8,441 nucleotides of DNA, from contig NZ_CAMKXG010000161.1 of NCBI RefSeq assembly GCF_946477055.1, positions 1 through 8,441 of the forward strand, given 5' to 3'. The notes below the pieces were generated by a model, which was given only the letters and a program-made list of their open reading frames with translations, ran no database searches and was not told where the DNA came from. The position numbers were made by a program, and so were the translations under genes. This stretch comes from Lonsdalea britannica. GTDB lineage: Bacteria; Pseudomonadota; Gammaproteobacteria; Enterobacterales; Enterobacteriaceae. Shown here one piece after another: positions 6,255-8,441 of the stretch (position 1 is its first letter; every line of letters begins with the position of its first letter).

Positions 6255-7016
6255 ATGATTAGCATCAAACATCTGACCAAGCGTTTTGGCGAGCGCGCGG
6301 TGCTGAACGACATCAGTCTCGAGGTCGCGAAGGGGGAAGTGGTGGCGATCATCGGGCCGTCCGGCTCGGGGAAGTCGACGCTGTTGCGCTGCATGAACTT
6401 GCTGGAGTCGCCGGAAGCAGGCACGATTGTCATCGGCGAACGAACGCTGGACTGCCAGCGATATACGCGCAAGGAGGCCCACGCGCTGCGTCAGCAGACG
6501 GCGATGGTCTTCCAGAACTACAACCTGTTCAAGAATAAAACCGCGCTGGAGAATGTGACCGAAGCGCTCATCGTTGTGAAGAAAATGCCGAAAGCGCAGG
6601 CCCGGGAGAAGGGCATGGCGCTGCTGGCGCGGGTCGGTCTGGAACCGCAGGCCGGGCAGTATCCGGTGACGCTATCCGGCGGTCAGCAGCAGCGGGTCAG
6701 CATCGCCCGGGCGCTGGCGGTCGAGCCGCAGGCGATTTTGTTCGATGAGCCGACCTCGGCGCTGGACCCGGAGCGGGTGCATGAAGTGCTGCAGGTCATT
6801 AAACAGCTGGCGAAAAACGACACCACGATGGTGATCGTCACCCACGAGATGCAGTTCGCCAAAGAGGTGGCTGACCGGGTGATCTTCATGGCTGACGGCC
6901 GCATCGTGGAGCAGGGACCGGCGGAACAAGTCATCAGCTTTTCCGACAACCCGCAGACGCAGCGCTTCCTGCGGCAGTTAACGACGATCCATGAACCGAC
7001 GGAATATGTTATCTGA
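6255..7016 (+). CDS. Amino acid ABC transporter ATP-binding protein (YxeO/GlnQ-like)
   Basis: This 253-residue cytosolic ATPase powers the importer. All nucleotide-binding motifs are intact: Walker A GPSGSGKST (34-42), Q-loop Gln87 in VFQNYNLF (85-92), ABC signature LSGGQQQR (140-147), Walker B ILFDEP (161-166) with the catalytic Glu165, D-loop SALD (168-171), and switch His197 in VTHEM. These are typical of the polar amino acid (GlnQ/HisP) branch. AAGGAG (6244-6249) overlaps the permease TAA stop and sits 5 bases before the ATG, so the two genes are translationally linked with a 9-base gap. No defect is visible. Confidence 0.96.
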   Translation: MISIKHLTKRFGERAVLNDISLEVAKGEVVAIIGPSGSGKSTLLRCMNLLESPEAGTIVIGERTLDCQRYTRKEAHALRQQTAMVFQNYNLFKNKTALENVTEALIVVKKMPKAQAREKGMALLARVGLEPQAGQYPVTLSGGQQQRVSIARALAVEPQAILFDEPTSALDPERVHEVLQVIKQLAKNDTTMVIVTHEMQFAKEVADRVIFMADGRIVEQGPAEQVISFSDNPQTQRFLRQLTTIHEPTEYVI

Positions 7017-7037
7017 TCGATTCTCACCTTTTTGTCA

Positions 7038-7058
7038 CGCCCGGCATTGCCGATGGCG
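7038..7058 (+). other. Small intercistronic hairpin before the amidohydrolase gene
   Basis: CGCC (7038-7041) and CGGC (7042-7045) pair with GCCG (7049-7052) and GGCG (7055-7058) around a 3-base loop, with a 2-base bulge. It lies in the 64-base gap between the ATPase and amidohydrolase genes and has no T tract, so it is not a terminator. It may stabilise or process the transcript, but could be chance. Confidence 0.25.
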
Positions 7059-7080
7059 TCACCGTTAGGAGTTTCCGACT

Positions 7081-8241
7081 ATGAGAGTGAACCCTCAGCA
7101 TGAACCTCTGGCGCAATTCGTTCAGGCGTTTCGCCACGATATGCACCAGTACCCCGAACTGTCTAATCAGGAGTTCGAAACCACCCGTAAAATCCGCGCG
7201 GAGCTGGAAAAAGAGGGGATTCGCATCCTCGATCTGCCGCTGAAAACCGGACTGGTGGCGGAGATCGGTAGCCCTGAAGCGGAGCCGCTGGTTGTGGTGC
7301 GCGCGGATATTGATGCTTTGCCGATTGAAGAAGAGTCCGGCGTCGCGTTCAGCTCCCATCATCAGGGCGTGATGCACGCCTGCGGACACGACTTTCATAC
7401 GTCGGCGGCGCTGGGCGCGGCGATATTGCTGAAACGGGCGGAGTCCGAGCTAAAAGGCCGGGTCCGCATTCTGTTTCAGGCGGCGGAAGAGACAGGGTTA
7501 GGGGCGCCGGACGTCATCGCCACCGGCGCGCTGGACGGAGCGACGGCGATTTTCGGGATCCACAACGATCCGACGCTGCCCGTTGGCGTGATCGGGGGTA
7601 AGGATGGCGCGCTGACCGCGGGCGTCGATCGTTTTGAAATCAAGATCGCCGCCAAAGGGTGTCATGCGGCGAAACCGCATGAAGGCAACGATCCGATCAT
7701 CATTGTGGGACAGCTGATCGGCGCGGTGCAGACGATCGTCAGCCGGAACGTCCCGTCGGACAATAACGCGGTGGTGTCGATTACGCAGGTACACAGCGGC
7801 AGTACCTGGAACGTCATTCCCGACACGGCCTATCTGGAAGGCACGGTGCGAACCTTTAGTGCGGAAGCGCGCGACCTGATTGAACAGCGCTTTCGGCAAA
7901 TTGTGGCGGGGATCGCCAGTACCTACGGCGCGGAGATTGAGCTGCTATGGCATGCGGGACCGCCGTCGGTCGTCAATACGCCTCGTTGGGTGGAGTTCTC
8001 CTTACAGGTCGCCAGCGACGAGGGGTTTGAGGCTCGCCGCGTGGAGGCCAGTCCTATTGGCGAAGATTTCTCGTTTTATCAGCAGAAGCTGCCGGGTACG
8101 TTCATGATGGTTGGCTCCGGCGGACCGTACGCGCTGCATCATCCTAAATTCCGGGTGGACGATCGGGCGCTGTTTCCGACGGCGCATTATCTCTACAGCG
8201 TCGCGCGCAAAAGCCTGGAGCACCTGTCGCAGGAAGCGTGA
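7081..8241 (+). CDS. M20-family metallo-amidohydrolase, N-acetylamino acid deacetylase (YxeP-like)
   Basis: This 386-residue cytosolic enzyme belongs to the M20D amidohydrolases that hydrolyse N-acyl amino acids. Metal-site motifs are complete: RADIDALPIEE (74-84), MHACGHDFHT (98-107; Cys101 and His103), AAEETG (134-139; Glu136 catalytic base, Glu137 ligand), GIHNDP (159-164; His161), and LHHPKF (352-357; His354). The dimerisation/lid domain spans roughly 180-295 and includes NAVVSITQVHSG.TWNVIPD (229-248), typical of the family. AGGAG at 7067-7071 lies 9 bases before the ATG. It closes the operon after a 64-base gap. The pattern resembles B. subtilis YxeP, which is linked to removing acetyl groups from N-acetylated cysteine compounds. 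The likely role here is release of free cysteine from N-acetylcysteine or N-acetyl-2SC. IAA- or hippurate-type amidohydrolase activity is an alternative not excluded by sequence. Confidence 0.9.
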   Translation: MRVNPQHEPLAQFVQAFRHDMHQYPELSNQEFETTRKIRAELEKEGIRILDLPLKTGLVAEIGSPEAEPLVVVRADIDALPIEEESGVAFSSHHQGVMHACGHDFHTSAALGAAILLKRAESELKGRVRILFQAAEETGLGAPDVIATGALDGATAIFGIHNDPTLPVGVIGGKDGALTAGVDRFEIKIAAKGCHAAKPHEGNDPIIIVGQLIGAVQTIVSRNVPSDNNAVVSITQVHSGSTWNVIPDTAYLEGTVRTFSAEARDLIEQRFRQIVAGIASTYGAEIELLWHAGPPSVVNTPRWVEFSLQVASDEGFEARRVEASPIGEDFSFYQQKLPGTFMMVGSGGPYALHHPKFRVDDRALFPTAHYLYSVARKSLEHLSQEA

Positions 8242-8266
8242 TCACCTCCGCGGTGAGGCTGATAAA

Positions 8267-8289
8267 GGGGGATGCCCTGTGGCACCCCC
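8267..8289 (+). other. Strong GC hairpin downstream of the operon
   Basis: GGGGG (8267-8271) plus TGCC (8273-8276) pair with GGCA (8281-8284) plus CCCCC (8285-8289) around a CTGT loop, with a single bulged A at 8272. It is 26 bases after the amidohydrolase stop. It lacks a following T run, so it more likely protects the 3' end of the transcript or marks a Rho-type end than acts as an intrinsic terminator. Confidence 0.45.
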
Positions 8290-8326
8290 GGCGACCGACG
8301 CAGATAGCGGCAGCTCTACACCGCAA

Positions 8327-8364
8327 AGTCCCGTTTTCAGTCCTAAGCGGCGGTTATCGGGACT
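8327..8364. repeat. 7-bp perfect inverted repeat
   Basis: AGTCCCG (8327-8333) and CGGGACT (8358-8364) are exact reverse complements with a 24-base loop. It directly abuts the next stem at 8365, so the two could stack end to end in RNA. Confidence 0.4.
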
Positions 8365-8412
8365 GTCTTCTTTAAGCGACAGGTAGGTTTCAGACTGTCG
8401 TCAAAAGAAGAC
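8365..8412. repeat. Long two-part stem-loop
   Basis: GTCTTCTTT (8365-8373) pairs perfectly with AAAGAAGAC (8404-8412). Inside it, CGACAG (8377-8382) pairs with CTGTCG (8395-8400) around a 12-base loop, after a short internal mismatch. This gives about 15 Watson-Crick pairs over 48 bases. GACTGTC also occurs twice in direct orientation (8361-8367 and 8393-8399). It could be a structured leader or 3' end of an RNA; no known RNA family was recognised. Confidence 0.4.
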
Positions 8413-8441
8413 GGATAACGTTTTGATCAATAGGGTTTATT

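Larger units (their letters stand above)
8242..8441. other. Gene-free 3' region rich in inverted repeats
   Basis: About 200 bases after the last operon gene contain no supported protein or RNA gene. Several inverted repeats follow one another: TCACC/GGTGA right after the stop codon, a GC-rich hairpin, AGTCCCG/CGGGACT, and a longer two-part stem to 8412. None has the T tract of a textbook intrinsic terminator. The end of the window (from about 8413) is AT-rich and may begin the promoter of a gene beyond the edge. Confidence 0.6.

Noticed and set aside
5598..6482. Long minus-strand open frame (294 codons) across the permease and ATPase genes
   Set aside because: Its product is a Gln/Arg-rich, low-complexity translation antisense to two well-supported transporter genes. 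It is a by-product of their codon use.

Overview
The window looks like a chromosomal segment of an enterobacterial plant- or environment-associated gammaproteobacterium. OtsA and OtsB are close in length and sequence to the Escherichia coli proteins. The overall gene style (moderately GC-rich, tight operons, AGGAG-type ribosome sites) suggests the Enterobacterales, possibly the Pectobacteriaceae (Dickeya/Brenneria-like). That placement is inference; no rRNA or other marker gene is present.

Layout: (1) bases 1-182 hold the C-terminal end of a plus-strand protein that resembles the tail of an HlyD-type secretion adaptor. (2) Bases 231-2430, minus strand, carry the trehalose operon otsB-otsA, with otsB first and otsA coupled to it. 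(3) Bases 2431-2817 form a divergent AT-rich control region. It has a sigma-S-like -10 element for otsBA, an extended -10 candidate for the rightward operon, and two perfect 7-bp inverted repeats that could be operators. (4) Bases 2818-8241, plus strand, are a compact six-gene operon: a PurB/PcaB-like fumarase-superfamily lyase, a GNAT N-acetyltransferase, a polar amino acid ABC transporter (lipoprotein binding protein, permease, ATPase), and an M20 amidohydrolase/deacetylase. (5) Bases 8242-8441 contain no gene but carry several inverted repeats and hairpins.

The six-gene operon is the point of interest. Its acetyltransferase, transporter and M20 deacetylase parallel the Bacillus subtilis yxeKLMNOPQ (and related ytm/sna) sulfur-salvage clusters. 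There, S-(2-succino)cysteine (2SC, the adduct of fumarate and cysteine) is imported, N-acetylated, oxidatively cleaved and deacetylated. In this window no flavin monooxygenase is present, and a lyase of the fumarate-releasing superfamily heads the operon instead. The simplest reading is import of 2SC or a related S-succinyl thiol, C-S bond cleavage by the lyase to fumarate plus a thiol (cysteine or N-acetylcysteine), and removal of acetyl groups by the M20 enzyme. I recall published work on S-(2-succino) lyases of this superfamily, including one from Dickeya, but could not verify it here. The substrate assignment is therefore informed inference, while the enzyme-family assignments are well supported by visible motifs.
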